A DNA stretch of 64,000 bases, taken from Dasypus novemcinctus. Its lineage: Eukaryota > Chordata > Mammalia > Cingulata > Dasypodidae. The notes beneath the pieces were generated by a model, which was given only the letters and a program-made list of their open reading frames with translations, was not told the origin of the DNA and made no database searches. Where the stretch lies: the NCBI RefSeq assembly GCF_030445035.2, contig NC_080682.1:34764770-34828769 (forward strand). Reading direction: 5' to 3'. A program made the translations under genes and the position numbers. Shown here in pieces: positions 1 to 12,310 of the stretch (position 1 is its first letter; each line of letters opens with the position of its first letter).

Positions 1-1230
1 GGATTAAACTCCCCAATCAAAAGACACAGACTGGCAGAATGGATAAGAAAATATAAGTCATCTATATGTTGTCTGCAAGAGACTCACCTTAGAACCAAGG
101 ATAACAAAGTGAAAGGTTGGAAAAAGATAATCCACACGTGCAATAACAAAAAAAAAAACAAACAAAAAAAACCAAACTTGGGGTAACTATACTTATATCA
201 GATGATATGAACTTTAAAAGCAAAACTGATATTAGAGAGAAGGAAGGACATTACATATTATTAAAAGGCATTAATGGTTAATTTTAAAGGGACAGTAAAT
301 AAAATGCCTCAAGATACATGAAGCAAACAATGGCAAAACTGAAGGGAGAAATAGACATCTCTACAATAATAGTTGGAGATTTCAATACACTACTCTCAGT
401 GTATTGGATAGAACATCTGGGCAGAAGATCAATAAAGAAACAGAGTTTGAATAATATGATAAATGGACTAAACCTAGTAGACATATGCAGAACATTGCAC
501 CCCAAAACAAAAGAATATATATATTTTTTCAAGTGCTCCTGGATCTTTCTCCAGGATAAACCATATGTAGGGACACAAAGCAGATCTCAATAAACTCAAC
601 AAATTGAAATTATACAAAGCACTTTCTTTGATCATAATGGAGTAAAGCTGGAAATCAAAAAGCAGTAAATAAAGGGAAAATTCACATATATATGGAGATT
701 AAACAACACACTCTTAAATAATCAGTGGATCACAGGAGAAATTTCAATAGAAATCAATAAATATCTCAAGACAAATGACAATGATGATACAATATATCAG
801 AACCTATGGGATGCAGTGAAGGCAATGTTGAAAGGAAAATTTATAGCCCTCAATGCTATACAAAAGCAGAAAGGCATTACAAAAAAAGAAAAGTTAAAAC
901 AAATGACCTAATTACACAGCTGGAGGAACAAGTAAAAGAACAGAAAACTAATCCTAAAGCAAGTAGAAGGAATAAATAACAAAGATCAGAGCAGAAATAA
1001 ATGAAATTGAGAACAAAAAAAAATTTGAGAAAATTAAAAAAAAAAACAAAAACTAGTTCTTTGTGAAGATTAACAAAATTGACAAACACTTAGCTAGACT
1101 GTCTAAGCAAACAAGAGAGAAGATGCAAATAAATGAAATAAAAAATTAAAAAGGGAACCTTACTACTGACCTCACTTAAATAAGGGAGATCATAAGAGGG
1201 TGCTATGAAAAAGATCTTGCTATATAAAAG
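1..1230 (+). mobile_element. L1 LINE fragment, ORF2 endonuclease region
   Basis: Degenerate sense-strand L1 ORF2 that enters from the left window edge. The first bases translate to the endonuclease start (GLNSPIKRHRLAEWIRKY, then CCLQETHL). Positions 318-560 give the GDFNT and LVDICRTLHPKTKEY blocks, and 800-870 give LWDAVKAMLKGKFIALNA. Frameshifts and stops are frequent, so the copy is dead. It fades out near 1230. Confidence 0.9.
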
Positions 1231-2444
1231 CTTCAACTTTCAAACAATTATGTTAAAGGCACATTTAGAGGATGTTGTTAACACTTTAGGAACACACTAG
1301 AAGGTTCATTGTTTTTTCAGTCTGTCTTGAAGCCCCTGTGGAGATTAAGAAATTACCTACATATTTGCATACACGTTTAGAAGAGTGCACAATTCATATG
1401 TAGTATATCTGGGAGGAGGGAACTAATGCATTTATACTGAAACCATTACCTTTTCCTCCATGCAAATGTCCTCAGAAAAACAAGGTTTGCCCAAAAGAAT
1501 TCCACTTTAGATGAAATTGTTTTTGTTTTATAATGGTATCAGTGAGGGTACAATGTAGTATAGTCTGAGGATCACAGGGAGAACCACACAGTCTTGGATG
1601 TCCTTCTAATTCCTACATTAGTAACACTAGGTAATTAATTTACTCTGACTCTTTTTCTTCATCTGGCAGAATTGATGAAACTAGATTCATTTAATATATG
1701 TCAAGAGGAAAGGAAATGAAGTTCATATAAAGACTATAGTATATTAAGGGTTTATGATCCTAACTTAATTCAAGACCACCAACATTTCTTCTGAAAATAT
1801 TTTCAAGAGGAAAAAATTGTTTCATAAGCAAGCAAGTATCTACATTTTTACCAGTTAATTGGTTTTAATTTTCATGGATTTTTTGCTCTGCTACAGGAAG
1901 AATTCATGTGAGATAACTATTAACTATAAGTAAAAATCACAAGTTGGTAAAGCTTACTCTTGTTTTGTCTTAAATTGCAAATTAATAATTCACTTTATAA
2001 AGTAAGAATATCCAGATTTGTTCTCTGTATATGTGGAAGAATGTGATGAATTAAAAAAGTCTTATCGATTACTTTTCATTAAAATTGTAGAATTAAACTC
2101 AAGAAAAACTACAGAATTAAAACTATAGAAAACTCAACTCTGGTTTTAGACTCCTTAACAAAGTGTATCCTCAATATCATTTATCATTCAGATCTAGTAC
2201 TTCTCTGCTTATAGTAATTGACCATCAGTTGGAAAAACACAGAGCAACGAAGATAAAGTTCTTTCAGATCCGTGCCCAGAGTCTCTACTAGGAATCCTTT
2301 GAAAAAGCAACCTTATGCTGAGGATGAGCAGACTCATCCTCAAGTCATTTCCCTTCTGGTCTTATAGTTCTCAAATAGCCTCATCCTCTTATAAATCCAT
2401 TTTCTCTCAGTCTGTCTCTGACATTGTTTCTGTCTCCCTGTGTT

Positions 2445-2448
<4 letters not shown>
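1231..2448. other. Unassigned intergenic DNA
   Basis: AT-rich sequence between an L1 fragment and the TC/AC microsatellite. No exon-like frame, tRNA-like box pair, long terminal repeat ends or LINE motif was recognised by eye. Confidence 0.5.

Positions 2449-2536
<88 letters not shown>
2449..2536. repeat. Compound (TC)n(AC)n microsatellite
   Basis: About 26 TC units run directly into 18 AC units with almost no interruptions. The pure tracts suggest a length-polymorphic locus. Short open frames over it encode only Leu/Ser and Thr/His repeats and are not genes. Sequence from 2537 to about 2930 is unassigned. Confidence 0.98.
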
Positions 2537-2538
<2 letters not shown>

Positions 2539-2929
2539 GTGTATGCATGCATACATAGATACACAGGGTTTTTGGAGAAAGAATTTTGAGTTCAACTGTT
2601 CAGACACCTTAATTAGTTAGAGCCTCTTCCAAAATTTTCTCTATCTTTAAATTTTAAATACCTGGAGAAAGGTCCTGTGAGGAATTGTTTGAAATGATGT
2701 GCTGAATACTTTGAAAGGTAAACAAAACATTGGAGAAAGACTCTTGAGAAGTGGGATTATATGTCATGAGAGTGAATGATAGTGTAAATATCCATCCAGA
2801 ACAATTGTCTTCTTTTTGTTTACAGTTTCTTTAACTACTTATCACTTGTACATTAATAATAATAAAATGTGTGAGAGTGAAAGTCATGGGCTTAATTATT
2901 AAATGGATTTATAATAAAAAGTTTAGGTG

Positions 2930-3235
2930 CATTATGCCAATACCAAGCTGTTTTGACCACTCTATTTTTCTATATGCTTTAAAGTAAAGTTGAGTGAGTT
3001 CACTGACTTCATTCTTCTTTTTAAAGATATTTTTGGCTATTCAGTGTTCATTTCCCTTCCAAATAAATTTGGTAACTGACTTTTCCATTTCTTCAAAGTA
3101 GGATTTTGAAATTTTGACTGAGATTATTTTGATTCTGCAAAACAATTTGTACAGAATTTATATCTTAGTGACATTTAGTTTTCCAATGAACATCAGTCTG
3201 AAAATGTCACTACACATCCTTGATTTCAGATCTTC
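2930..3235 (-). mobile_element. L1 LINE fragment (antisense)
   Basis: Plus strand reads as the reverse complement of L1 ORF2, 3' part, with the typical run of a pyrimidine-rich stretch, 'ccaaataaatttggtaac' and 'ttttccatttctt'. It covers the same L1 segment as 4105-4860 in the neighbouring copy, so it is a second, separate insertion or a duplication. Confidence 0.8.
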
Positions 3236-5290
3236 TGAATATATGGAGTGCTGAAATTTCCATATTGTACAGTAATTGTAATTTATGTTCCTGAAGAAAC
3301 AGTAAACTGTGTTCTACAGAGGCTGCACTATTCTACATTCCTTCAATAGAGAAGGAATTTTCCTAGTACTCCACATGCTCTCCATCACTTGTTTTCTGTT
3401 TTTTTGTTTGCTTGTTTTTTTTAAATAGGTGGGAAATGATATTTTATTTTAGTTTTGATTTGCTTTTCTTAATAGCTAGGGGTGTTAAACATCTTTTCTT
3501 GTTTTTTGTTTTGATTTGTTTTTTCTTGTCCATTTGTATTTCCTCATTTGGAATAATGTCTATTCAGATCTTAGGCTTATTTTTTAATTGGGTTGCTTGT
3601 CTTTCTATCATTGACTTCTATGATCTCTTCATATAACAAGAAAATGAAATCCTTATGTGATATGTGGCTTCCAAATATGCCTTTTCACCTACTTGACAAA
3701 GTAATTTGAAGCACAAAAATGTTCAATTTTGAAAAGATCTCATTTATCCATTTTTCTTTTATTGTTTGTGCATTGTGTGTAGGTTTAAGAAACTACCACC
3801 TACTACAAGATTTTGAAGGTATTTCTCTACATTTTCTTCTAGAATTTTAATGGATATAGTTTTTATATTTAGTTCTTTGATCCATTTTGAGTTAATTCTT
3901 GTAGAAGCTATGAGATAGGGGTCCTCTTTCTTTCATTAGTTATGGATATCCAGTTTTCCTATCACCATTGGTTAAGCAGTATGTTCTGACCCAGCTGAGT
4001 GGGTTTGACAGTCTTTTCAGAAATCACTTGACCACTTATGAGAGGGGCTTTTTCTGAATTCTCAATTTTGAACTTTGATCTCTATGTCTAGATTTATGAC
4101 AGTACCATGCTGTTTTTACTTGCCTAGCTACATGTAGCAGTTTGATATGGTTATGAATTCCAAAAATAAATATTGGATTATGTTTGTAATCTGATCTGTA
4201 CCTGGGCATGATTGTGTTATGATTACGGCATTGAGTCCCAAGTGTAGATGGGGACTCACAGATAAAAGATATGGCAAACAACAGAGCTGAGGGTTTCTGA
4301 TGTTGGAGTTTTGATATTGGCATTCGATGCTGAAAACTCAAGCTGGAGCCCTGAGAAGTAAGCTCACAGAGGAAAGAGAAGCCAGTCCTAGGAAGAAAGA
4401 AACCTTGAACCCAGAGAAAAGCAAGCCCCAGGAATGTAGGAACCCAGGAAGCCTGAACCCTCACAGATGTCAGCAGCCATCTGGCTCCAAATAGACTTTA
4501 GTGAAGGAAGTAACTTACACTTTATGGCCTGGTATCTGTAAGCTCCTACCCCAAATAAACACCCTTTATAAAAACCATCCAATTTCTGGTATTTTGCATC
4601 AGCATCCCTTTGGCTGACTAATATACTAAGTATTAAAATTTAAAGTCTAGAAGTACATTTCTACTTCGTTTCTCTTTTTAAAGATATTTCAGCTATTTCA
4701 GGTCTCTTAAACTTATAAATAAATTTGGTAATAGACTTTTCCATTTTCTAAAAATGGTTGTTGGAATTTTTATTGGGACTACTTTGAATTTATAAATCAA
4801 TTTGGGTAGAGTTTATATCTTAATATTTAGCCTTCCAACCCATAACCACAGAATGCGCTTCTATTTATTTACATATATTTTGTTTTATTTAGCATTATTT
4901 TTAGTTTTCTGGATATAGGTCCTTTACATCCTTGGAAAAGTTTATTCCTAAATATTAAATTCTTTCCATCACTATTGTAAATGGATTTTTTCTGATTTCC
5001 TCTCCAGATTGCTCAATACTATTGCATAGAAACATCACTGATTTTTTTTGCATATTAAATTTGTAGCCCACCACATTGCTGAACTTGTGTACTTGCTTTA
5101 GTAGCTTTGTTGTAGATTTTTCAGTGTATTCTAGGTTTAGCATCATATCATGTACTAATAGCAAAAGTTTTCTTCTTTCTTTCCAATTTGAATGCCTTTC
5201 TATTTCTTTTCTTGCCTAATTGCCCTAAGTAGAAAATATAGCACAATGTTGAATAACAATGTTGATAGTGGGCATCCATGTCATTTCAAT
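3236..5290 (-). mobile_element. L1 LINE fragment (antisense), interrupted by an LTR
   Basis: Reverse complement of the L1 reverse-transcriptase and 3' region. Recognisable blocks on the plus strand include the 'ttgatccattttgagttaat' type stretch near 3880, 'accatgctgtttttac' at 4107, and 'gccttccaacccataacca' near 4830. L1 sequence stops at about 4132 and resumes at about 4626 around an inserted LTR. Many indels; not coding. Confidence 0.85.
4133..4625 (+). mobile_element. Solo LTR, MaLR/ERVL-like
   Basis: Begins TGTAGCAGTTTGATATGG and ends GGCTGACTAATATA, where the normal CTAATACA end has decayed. It carries the AATAAA region and CTTTATAAA stretch near its 3' end that mark MLT/MST/THE-type LTRs. 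It is closely similar along its length to 23583-24110. No internal retroviral sequence adjoins it, so it is a solo LTR left by recombination. It sits inside antisense L1. The 5-bp flanks (ctaca and ctaag) match only partly as a target duplication. Confidence 0.8.
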
Positions 5291-5627
5291 ATCAGCAGAA
5301 AAATGTTCAACCTTCCAACATCTATCTTTTGATGTGTTTTTATTTAAAACATTTTTATATTGCTAAAGGTAGCTATTGATTCATTTTCACTGCATCTGTT
5401 ATATCATATTCCATTTTGGGATTATTCAAAATGTGTTCAACCATTATCCTGTTACTGAATTAATGAATATTCTGACTACTATGAAAACAGTTACTATGAA
5501 CATTTTTTAACTTGACTCCCAGAAATATAATTGAAATGGTACCAAAAGTTCAATTATTTAACATTACAAAATACTATTTTAAATTTCCACAAGTTGTCCA
5601 CGAAATGCAATATAAACATGTCGAAAA
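5291..5627. other. Unassigned intergenic DNA
   Basis: Low-GC sequence between two LINE pieces. It may include decayed L1 3' UTR, but I cannot align it with confidence. Confidence 0.4.
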
Positions 5628-5726
5628 GGGTTGAATGGGACTTCACATATATATTTTTAATGTAATATTATTACAAAGTCAATAAAAAAATAAAAATAAA
5701 AATAAATAAAAATAAAAAAAAAAAAA
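5628..5726 (+). mobile_element. Severely 5'-truncated young L1-type 3' end
   Basis: About 70 bp of element followed by an A-rich tail. It starts gggttgaatgggac and contains taatgtaatattattac and the polyadenylation context aagtcaataaa. The same terminal sequence closes the copies at 14877-16275 (reverse) and 49054-49884, which makes this a very short member of that family. The tail is A-rich with AAAAT units to 5726. Confidence 0.85.
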
Positions 5727-7744
5727 GAGAAGACTGGAATATTTATGAACAGTCCAAATAATCTCCACACTAAGAGGGAAGACTTAGGTAGAATGTTCTA
5801 CTTTCGTTGTTGCTGTTTTAATCAGGAACATGGATTGGTAATCCACGAAACAGCCTGTGTTTATACTCTTAATGTCAATTTTTATATGTCAGTTCCTACT
5901 CCTTGATATGTTTCACCTTTGGAATTTACATTTTAGAACACTAAAATAGACTGTCCCCTGTGAAGGAAAGAAACTTTCTTTGATGACAGAAAGTCTTCTT
6001 ATTTATTAAATATTATTAAAATATTGTCTAGAAGATTAAGTTAGATATTAAAAGTTTTTATTAATATAAGAGCCATATTTATAAAATGATTTACATCTAC
6101 CTTTACAAACATTCATGCCCTTCTTAATTCCAGGATTTGAGGCAAGTAGTTAAAAGATGGGCTTGATAATGAAGAATCTTACATTATTTCATAATGTTGT
6201 TTCCTAGAATATAACCTGGTCTACAAAGTCAAGCCAAGTAGAAAACAATCTTCTGTTTGGAAAATGAAGATGAGAAGCATCTCACTTACTCTCTTATCTT
6301 TTTGTTAAACAGCTAAGGAAATAGATGAAACTCCAGGACCTTGATTCCCAAGTAGGCCTAATACCGTCTAATGTCAGACTATGCATTCAGGTGTTTCAGC
6401 TTTTAAGAAATCCCTTAAAAGTGTAGCACTCAAGAAGAATTCATAATCAGATAGATTTTTCTTCATTTCATTTTGTAATTTAAAAACACAATATGATTTA
6501 TTAATGAATGTTTATAGGTATATGTCAAGTGTTTCTCTAGGGTAAAATTTCTTGGAATCATGAGCTGTATTGAGTCATTAGAATGATGTATTTTTAGATC
6601 AGTCCTGCTTACAGATTCCCTAGAATTCCAGCACTTGCATCTGGTTCATGAAGCAAGGAAGGAAAAAGTCAATTCCCTCAGGAATGCAGCAAATTGTGAG
6701 CAATGTCTTCTATCTACCTGGTCTCTTGGTCTCCAAGGCTGATCCAATGCCTTAATTATTCAGAATGCTTGGTGCCAAAAACCACTTCCACACTAACAAG
6801 CACTGTTGTTTATCAGCTCCCTAGTGAAAAGTTCTAGAAGCCAAATTTTCTTGGCAAGAGGCTTCAAAGTTGAATCCTACTATTGAAGTACTGAAAATGG
6901 ATCCTACTAGCAGACTTCAATTTCCCCAACATAATAAAATATTCTCTGAAGACATTATATCAGCCACCTCATGTGTTTCTGTCTCCATTGCACTGCTTGG
7001 AAAAGAACTGTGATTCAGGTCTTCTTCCTTTTTCCCTGTCAATGAGTTCATGCCAACTCTCAGTTCTTACACGTAGCATCTTTCTGAGACCACTCTTCTC
7101 CCCTCCCTGACATTCAGAGCATGGCACAGCTAACTCTTTATATTCAAGGCTGACATTTCCTTTGGAAGTTTTCATGGTTTATATACGTGGTACCTGAAGG
7201 TACTATATTAGGGTACGGGCTATCATTTCTCAAATTTAATTAACCTGTAGAAACTGTTAAATAAGAATTTTCTGAAATTCAGGTTCAGCCTTGGTATTCA
7301 TCCAAAATCGTGTCAGTTTAGATTTACACATTTGTAAGGCCAAAAAGCTGAAATGACTTTAGGGTCATTTCTGACATTTGACCCTTAGGGTTATGATTGC
7401 ATATGCAACCATCGTGCCTGATCTGCATAACAGAGCTACTATGAATTAATCATGGAATTCAGATTGTCTATATAACACTTTCAAATATTAGTGGACATTT
7501 TATATATACCTGAGAATATGTTTTATTTAACTTATTTGTTTTCCTTTTTGGTTTTCTTTAACATGTCAAACATTATAGTAACAATAGGTCCATCCTTGTA
7601 TTATAAAGAATTATAATACTATCCTCCTCCCCAAATGAAAACACAGATATGGCAGCTGCAGCAGTCAGAAAATCACTCCAGGAGAAAAATGAATAGGATG
7701 AAAAGAAAAATTAAATTGCACATTTTTTTCCTTCTTTCCTTCCT
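5727..7744. other. Unassigned intergenic DNA
   Basis: About 2 kb without a recognised repeat or gene. Short open frames on both strands lack family motifs and codon structure. Nothing here can be supported as a feature. Confidence 0.5.
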
Positions 7745-8540
7745 GCCAGCTGGGACCTGAGCCTCAGCAGAGTGGCACCTTCTACTCTCTGGTTCATTGG
7801 TCTTACCCAGGTCAGCTAACAGGGAGGTGAAGACAGTCAACCACCATACCAGGGAATCAAGAGTACCTAAACTGTAAACAGAAGAATTGCATCCATCTTC
7901 CATGTGGAATCTAGACCCCCTCTTGATCTAGAGGTGGAGAGGACATCACCATCCCAGGGTCCACAGAATGGAGGAATAAAATATGGACAAGAGTGGTCTT
8001 ACTGATATTCTACTATAAAACTATCGTGATGAGTAATACAAGAAATTTTAGCATCAAGGTGGAGAAAGTGGCCACAGTAGTTGCTGAGGGCAGGGAGAGG
8101 GCAGATATGGGGGCATTTTTGGGATTTTGAGATGTCCTAAAAGACATTGAAGGGTCAGATGCTTCAATTTGTATATCCTATCATAACCCACTGAATATCC
8201 TGGGGGAGAGTGTGAACTACAGGGTAGACTATTATCTGCGTAGTGCTGCAGTGCCCCAAAATGTGTTCACCGAGTACAATGAGTGTGTGACAATGATGGG
8301 GGAAGTTGTTGGTGTGGGAGAAGTGGGGTGGGTGGTGGGGAGTATACAGGAACCTCTTATATTTCTTAATGTAACTTTTTCATGATGTATATATCTTAAA
8401 AAATACAATTTACAAAAATGATGTGGTAGGGGGTGGGCAGAGGGTTATATGGGAACCTCTTATGTTTTAAGTTTTTTTATGTTTTTTACTGTAACATTCC
8501 TTGTGATCTACTAACTTTAATTTAAAAATGTTTAATTAAA
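7745..8540 (+). mobile_element. L1-type 3' UTR retroposon, 5'-truncated
   Basis: Sense copy of the long L1 3' end seen elsewhere in the window. Shared blocks: 'ctggttcattggtcttacc' at 7781, 'catgtggaatctagac' at 7900, 'accatcccagggtccac' near 7948, and the terminal 'gggaacctcttat ... actgtaac' region. It is nearly parallel to 63285-63900. The last 200 bp contain two versions of the terminal block (8320-8400 and 8425-8520). Confidence 0.8.
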
Positions 8541-10689
8541 ACAAAAACCTTATACCTCAAAGTTAAATAATGGGATCATTTTTCTTCTTTTTCTTGCCTC
8601 ATACTAATTAATAAATATATGATAAGCCTAGCGTTATTTTATAATATTTAATTGTACACATGCACTTGCTAAGTGCACACACACTCAACAAATATCTTAA
8701 CATCTTATCTTAGAATTTGCCTTTAAATAGTATTTTAATTTCATTTTTCTTTTGGATGATTATAAAGAATGATGATCATTGGATGGTATTTGAGTGAATT
8801 CCTCTAATGAGATGGGAAAAAAGTGCCCAGGATACAGCAGGAAGGAGGAAGGGCAGAACGGAAAATTCAAAGTAGTTTGCTGAATCAAATTTAAAATTCT
8901 CAGTCTTTGGGGGGAAGGAAAATAAGCTCTTCAAGTGGCCATGTGGGGATGGTAGATGCTTTAGGCACTGGTTCTGATACTCACAAAGAAGTTTTACAAA
9001 ATAATCCCCCTGGATTGTTTCTCAGTAGATCATGCTGCAACAGAAATTGATGTCTGTTTTACACACTCAAATTAGATTGAAGAAGTAATTGACAATGGCA
9101 GAGGTTTCTGTTCTTGGTCTGTGGTATCAGAAAGAGGGTGCCAGCACATCTGAGTATGTAGGGAGGTTGCTGTAATATAAGTAGTGCATGTTTAAGTGAT
9201 CCAATTTTGGGTGATATGTGGAAATATCTCTGTGGGGAATATTGTATTGGGACCTAGGCCTCTGGTGGGAATGGAGATGACAACTTCCCACATTCGCTCA
9301 CAGGAATCCGTAATGAAACATGCTTCCACATTGGAGTAGTTTTGGGTGAGGTTCAAAGTGCTCATTAGTTTGTTCTTGGTCATCTTGTTACTGGCTTTAC
9401 AAATCTAGGCTCAGGGTCTGTGGATTCTTGGGATAGAAACAAATGCCATTTATCATATATTTGGCCACTTCTGCATTTGTCCCAGCTGTCAAATATTAAA
9501 GAACCAAATGATTACATTCATTTTATAATTTGATTAATGACCTTATATAACTTATTTTTTCTAAGATTAATCTTCATTCTCTGTATTATTTATTATACCT
9601 GAGTTTTTAAAAATATGATTTACCATTTATGTCATTATACATTTTGGGGAATTTGCCTCCTTCTGATATTTTGAAATGGCAAATAGACATTCTGCTTTTA
9701 ACCCATCAGGATGTAATGTGAAGAATTTTCAAAGAGTGATTTAAATTGAAGTAACATTAAATTTAACAAATTACATATCTAAACATGAAATAAAAATTCT
9801 TATAGGTTAAATTTTATTAATATTAAATATATTAAAAATAAAACTTTTACATAAATAAAAATTTTGTCATACATTAACCCATGTTCTCTTTCCTTGATTT
9901 AAAATTATTTAAGTTTTTACAATGATTTCTTGGCTCAAAAAGACTTTACAATTCTTCTTAACATTTTATATGGCCAATGCACTCTCTAAATATTTATATT
10001 AGCTATCAATATTTTCCTATTTTAAAATAATTGAAATCTGTTGATTAACTATTTAAGCTAGTTTCATAAGCATCACTAATATTGTCACATTTTAACACTT
10101 GCAAAAATAAATACATATTTATACCTAATCATATAAAATGCTCACACATAAAGCATGAAAGGAGACCCAAATTCCCAGCACTATCCCCACTGCAATCTTT
10201 CTCTGTTTGCTAAACACAGTAAGTTTCTTGGACACCAGCAAAGGTCACCAACTTCTACACAAGCCTCCTTCTGCATCACCATCTCACCCAGTGCTCTTAG
10301 AGATTTGATAAGTCTGAGGAATGAAAAAGTATATGTGAACAATTAAATTCTCAAACACATCAATCACTGGAATCCAAGCTCCTCTGAAACATGAGGTTGG
10401 ACATTCTTGAGCTTTCATATCTATCCACAAATAATCATAGACTCAGCAGAGCCTACTGAAATATCAAGCACAGGTCATTCTCCTCACCATAATTTTAAGA
10501 AACTTGCCACTTTTACTGGACTATTTTCCTTGTCATTTATCTTCAGTCTTTAACTTCCCCATCTTATTCTTGTCATGAAATGTTCTCACTTCTAACTTTT
10601 CTTTCATTTATTTAATAATACTGGCTAATTCTGCAGGATGCAAATCATAGTGTTCTAAGGGGATGCAATTTACTTTTCTAGACTTTAAT
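8541..10689. other. Unassigned intergenic DNA
   Basis: AT-rich sequence with no recognised repeat. A 63-codon minus-strand frame at 9192-9383 has no recognised homologue and no supporting context, so it is not called. 9590-10130 is especially AT-rich low-complexity sequence. Confidence 0.45.
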
Positions 10690-12310
10690 ATATATATGTG
10701 TAAATTTTTAAATTTTTAAATTTTTAGATTATAAAAATTTACAGAAAAAATATAGAGGATATACATATTCCCTGCCCCAACCCTCTCCCACATTTTCTCA
10801 CATTAAAAACATTCTTTATTAGTGTGGTACATTTTTTACAATTGATGAACACATATTGAAGCATTCTACTAACCATAGACTCTAGTTTATATTATAGTTT
10901 ATGCTGTGTTATGCACAACTTTATAGGTTATGACAAAATATATAATGTCCTATATTCAACATTGCAATGTCTTGCAGAACAATTCCAATGTCCTGAAATA
11001 GCCTCCATATTAAACCTATTCTGCCCTCTCCCTCCACTCAGGACCTCTGGTGCCTACTGCCTTTACAGCAATAATAAAAATTCTTCTATTGTTAGAATGA
11101 TAATAAGTCTATAATATAATCATAATAAGTATACTTTAGTACATTGTTCCTTCCACAATCTTGAGGATTTGGGCATGGTGATACCCACTTGGTTTATAAT
11201 TGAGAGGTCTTAGATCTCATGGGGCAGGTGGTTGGAACTATCTTGTTTATAGTTACAGACACACTCTGTTCCTTGGGATTGGCGTTGTCCATCATCATGT
11301 CTTTGTTAGTTTTCCAAGGTGAGTCCAATTAACTGGAGAGTAGGTGTTGCAACTCGGATGAAATTCAGGGCTCAACTAGCCCATGAATGGACCAAAGATT
11401 TAAGTCTCTAGGACATATATTTAATGAGTATAGTGCTAAATATAGGTTCAAATAAATGGGGGCAGAAGAGCCATATATAGGGAAATTATAAATGAGTCTA
11501 ACTCTGTTACATTGGGAAACATATATTCCAGGGTAAGACCAACTGACAGGGTGCGAATTCCTGAGAATGTCTGCAATGTCTATAGTGTCTAGATACCTCT
11601 AGAGCCCTCAAGAGTCCCTTTATTTGAGGCACTGTCTACTGAGGCAGTCAATGAAATCTTGATCAGATGTGCATGAGCATAACCTCTGGAATGACCTCCA
11701 GACTCACTTGAAGTCTCTTAGCCATAAAACTCCTTTGTATTTAATATTTTCCCCTTTTGGCAGAGGTATTACTGCAGATGCTTTGCTAGTTGGTGCTTAA
11801 AAATTATCCCTTGGTGCCAGGGAGGCTCACCTCCAGGAGTCGTCCTTCACTAGGATGAAGGTAGTATGTTTATATGCTGAGATTGGCTTAGAGAGAGGCC
11901 ACATTTGAGCAACAAGAAGACTTTCAGGAGGTAACTCTTAGTATGTAATACTAGGCTAAGTTTCAATTTCATAAGAAAAACTTCATAAGTATAATCATCA
12001 AAATCAAGGTCCTGGTGTAATGGTCTGTCTTACTTCACTAAGCACTGCTCATGTACTTCGGGGATTTTATTAGAGAATGTAGCAGTAATCCCAAAGATGG
12101 AAATTCAATATTCTTTTGGTTATTGTGTGGGTCTTCACCCACCAAGAGAACACTCCATGAAATCTGAACATATCCCTATGCCTTAAAGATATACCCCAGG
12201 TTCACCCCTCCCCTTACATACCCCCATCACTGGCACCCTGCATCAGTGATCATCCCCTGCCACAGTTATGACCCTTCTGTGATCCAAAGTCTCTCCAAAA
12301 AAGGAGTCAA
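10690..12310 (-). mobile_element. L1 3' UTR, long form (antisense)
   Basis: Read on the minus strand this runs from the 'gatgatcactgatgcagggtg' region near 12260 to the 'aataaagaatgttttta' end near 10800. It matches 16690-18490 (sense) and 21800-23582 (antisense) block for block. Shared blocks include the 'cttagcctagtattacatac' segment near 11945, the 'gacatgatgatggacaac' segment near 11300, and the 'gcttcaatatgtgttcatca' segment near 10850. 5'-truncated, non-coding. Confidence 0.8.

Noticed and set aside
9192..9383. Minus-strand 63-codon frame that looked exon-like
   Set aside because: It reads fluently but matches no family I recognise and extends into stops on both sides.
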